Shown here: positions 14,096 to 15,167 of the stretch, one piece after another | How the letters are laid out: each line of letters starts with the position of its first letter | Position numbering within the stretch: position 1 is the first letter of the stretch | Assembly (NCBI GenBank): GCA_910577165.1 | Contig: CAJTLX010000005.1 | Coordinates: forward strand, 1 to 15,167 | DNA length: 15,167 bases | Reading direction: 5' to 3' | Origin: an uncultured Lachnospiraceae bacterium | GTDB taxonomy: Bacteria > Bacillota > Clostridia > Lachnospirales > Lachnospiraceae | Notes under the pieces: generated by a model | The model's input: the letters and a program-made list of their open reading frames with translations, nothing else | What the model was told of the DNA's origin: nothing | The model's database searches: none | Translations under genes and position numbers: made by a program

Positions 14096-14887
14096 ATGCT
14101 TGGCGCGGTTATCGGAGATATTATCGGTTCCACTTACGAATGGCATAATGTAAAAACAAAGGAGTTTCCTCTGTTTCCGAAGGGCAGCCGCTTTACGGAT
14201 GATACCGTCTTGTCCGTCGCGGTGGCGGATGCAATTTTGCATAGAGATCTGTCCGCCCTCTCCGCCAAAAAAGCTTATGCTATGTGGTATAAACAATATT
14301 TTCATCGGTATCCGGATGCGGGATTTGGACAGATGTTTTCTAAATGGGCAGAAGAGGAAAACTATAAGGTTCAGAGAAGTTTTGGAAACGGTGCCGCGAT
14401 GCGGGTGTCTGCCATTGGCTATGCAGCATCCAGCCTGCGGGATCTGAAAAGAGAGGTGCGGGATAGCTGCCATTACACACACTGGAACAAAGAGGCGAGA
14501 ACGGGAGCGGAGGCGATTGCCGCCTGTGTCTATCTTACAAGAAACGGCGCGAAAAAAGAAGAGATTCGCGACTATGTGGAAAAAAATTATCCCTATCGAT
14601 TGAGAAGACTTGACGAAATTCGATCCGCATACGTTTTTGATAGTCGTGCCGCCTACTCCGTTCCTCCAGCGATCGAGGCGTTCTTAGAATCAGATTCCTA
14701 TGAAGATGCAATCCGCGGTGCAGTTTCCATTGGCGGGGACAGCGATACCATCGCTTGTATGACGGGCGGAATTGCGGAGGCTTATTATCGCGAAATTCCG
14801 GAGGAAATAAAAATGCGCGCCCTAAGCTTTTTAGATATCGGTCTGAAAAATACCATCGCTCAATTTAGGGAAAAATTTGTTTCTTAA
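14096..14887 (+). CDS. ADP-ribosylglycohydrolase (DraG-like) family protein
   Basis: Members remove ADP-ribose from modified proteins, nucleic acids or small molecules using two Mg or Mn ions. The 263-residue product has the hallmark sites: GDIIGS near the N-terminus, FTDDT (D35, D36) for metal binding, GNGAAMR in the middle, and SIGGDSDTIACMTGGIAEAYY with D215 and D217 completing the metal site. All expected metal ligands visible in the motifs are present, so it is probably active. The substrate cannot be read from sequence. The start ATG has AAGGGGGG at 14081-14088 with a 7-base spacer. It begins 20 bp after the GTPase-NYN gene with no terminator between, so it is probably the last gene of that operon. 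Confidence 0.92.
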   Translation: MLGAVIGDIIGSTYEWHNVKTKEFPLFPKGSRFTDDTVLSVAVADAILHRDLSALSAKKAYAMWYKQYFHRYPDAGFGQMFSKWAEEENYKVQRSFGNGAAMRVSAIGYAASSLRDLKREVRDSCHYTHWNKEARTGAEAIAACVYLTRNGAKKEEIRDYVEKNYPYRLRRLDEIRSAYVFDSRAAYSVPPAIEAFLESDSYEDAIRGAVSIGGDSDTIACMTGGIAEAYYREIPEEIKMRALSFLDIGLKNTIAQFREKFVS

Positions 14888-14974
14888 TAAATAAGGAAGG
14901 ATTTCCCTGATTTGATCATTTTTTCGCAGATTTTTTCCGGTTACAAAAAATAAGGATTTGCGTAAGATTTTCTC
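14888..14974. other. AT-rich gap after the ADP-ribosylglycohydrolase gene
   Basis: Only a weak hairpin (GGAA/TTCC around GGAT, just after the stop) and two T-runs are visible. There is no convincing terminator for the upstream operon and no coding frame. Confidence 0.4.
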
Positions 14975-15002
14975 TTGACATTGTATGAAAATCTGTTATC
15001 AT
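14975..15002 (+). promoter_or_regulatory. Sigma-A promoter for a gene or RNA beyond the window
   Basis: A perfect TTGACA (14975-14980) and TATCAT (14997-15002) are spaced by 16 bases. Transcription would start near 15009 and run into the hairpin-rich segment at the window end. Confidence 0.75.
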
Positions 15003-15067
15003 TATTTGTAACAAGAAAAATAATTAAAAACAAAATTTTTGCTGATAATTAAAAAAATGTAAAATTA

Positions 15068-15122
15068 GCACTACGCAGGGATTTCTGCGGAACTAAAAAT
15101 CAGCAGAACTCCGAAGTAGTGC
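15068..15122 (+). promoter_or_regulatory. Structured leader RNA candidate with alternative pairings
   Basis: GCACTAC (15068-15074) pairs with GTAGTGC (15116-15122), closing a domain. Inside, GCAG (15075-15078) can pair with CTGC (15085-15088). Alternatively TTCTGC (15083-15088) can pair with GCAGAA (15103-15108). These two inner helices are mutually exclusive, as in attenuators and riboswitches. No known class was recognised. Confidence 0.45.
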
Positions 15123-15123
15123 C

Positions 15124-15167
15124 GGAAGGGAATTTCTGGAAGCGAAGCGAACAGTAAATTCCCTTCC
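15124..15167 (+). repeat. Perfect 12-bp inverted repeat at the window end
   Basis: GGAAGGGAATTT (15124-15135) pairs with AAATTCCCTTCC (15156-15167); CTG/CAG continues the stem inward after one bulged T. The loop is purine-rich. No T-run is visible because the window ends at the arm, so it may be a terminator, the next stem of the leader above, or a dispersed palindromic repeat. Confidence 0.65.

Overview
The window looks like a chromosomal segment of a Gram-positive anaerobe of the Clostridia, most likely a Lachnospiraceae-type bacterium. This is inferred from the gene order infB-rbfA-DHH phosphoesterase-truB-ribF-rpsO, strong GGAGG-type ribosome binding sites, TTTACA/TATAAT promoters, a DUF3783 protein, and an EF-G/Tet(M)-like GTPase joined to a YacP/Rae1-type nuclease. 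The species cannot be named from the sequence alone.

Layout. (1) Bases 1-6181, plus strand: a translation and RNA-maturation operon. The 3' part of infB (IF-2) opens inside its disordered N-terminal region, with five 42-bp tandem repeats. rbfA, an NrnA-like DHH phosphoesterase, truB and ribF follow, the first four genes overlapping or nearly touching. rpsO has its own promoter and a structured leader. (2) Bases 6182-9100: a strong hairpin terminator, then an 834-residue PL11-type rhamnogalacturonan lyase with no signal peptide, standing where pnp commonly follows rpsO. (3) Bases 9167-10408, minus strand: a membrane-anchored SurA/PrsA/PpiC-like foldase. (4) Bases 10409-10906: a 498-bp noncoding block with a strong promoter, then a 106-bp tandem repeat (two full copies and a partial third) carrying palindromes that contain TATAAT, then a second strong promoter. 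(5) Bases 10907-14887, plus strand: a probable operon of a DUF3783 protein, a 922-residue ribosomal-protection-type GTPase fused to a Rae1-like NYN nuclease domain, and an ADP-ribosylglycohydrolase. (6) Bases 14888-15167: a new promoter and the start of a hairpin-rich leader that runs off the window.

How the genes fit together. Region 1 serves initiation, 30S maturation, tRNA modification, nucleotide recycling and flavin cofactor synthesis. Region 5 is the most interesting. A GTPase shaped to enter the ribosomal A-site region carries, on the same chain, a domain related to an A-site mRNA endonuclease, and it is co-directional with a de-ADP-ribosylating enzyme. The GTPase lacks the Tet(M) tip motif expected for tetracycline release, so a ribosome-surveillance or rescue role is more plausible than classical resistance. 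That role is inference. The foldase and the lyase look like independent single-gene units.
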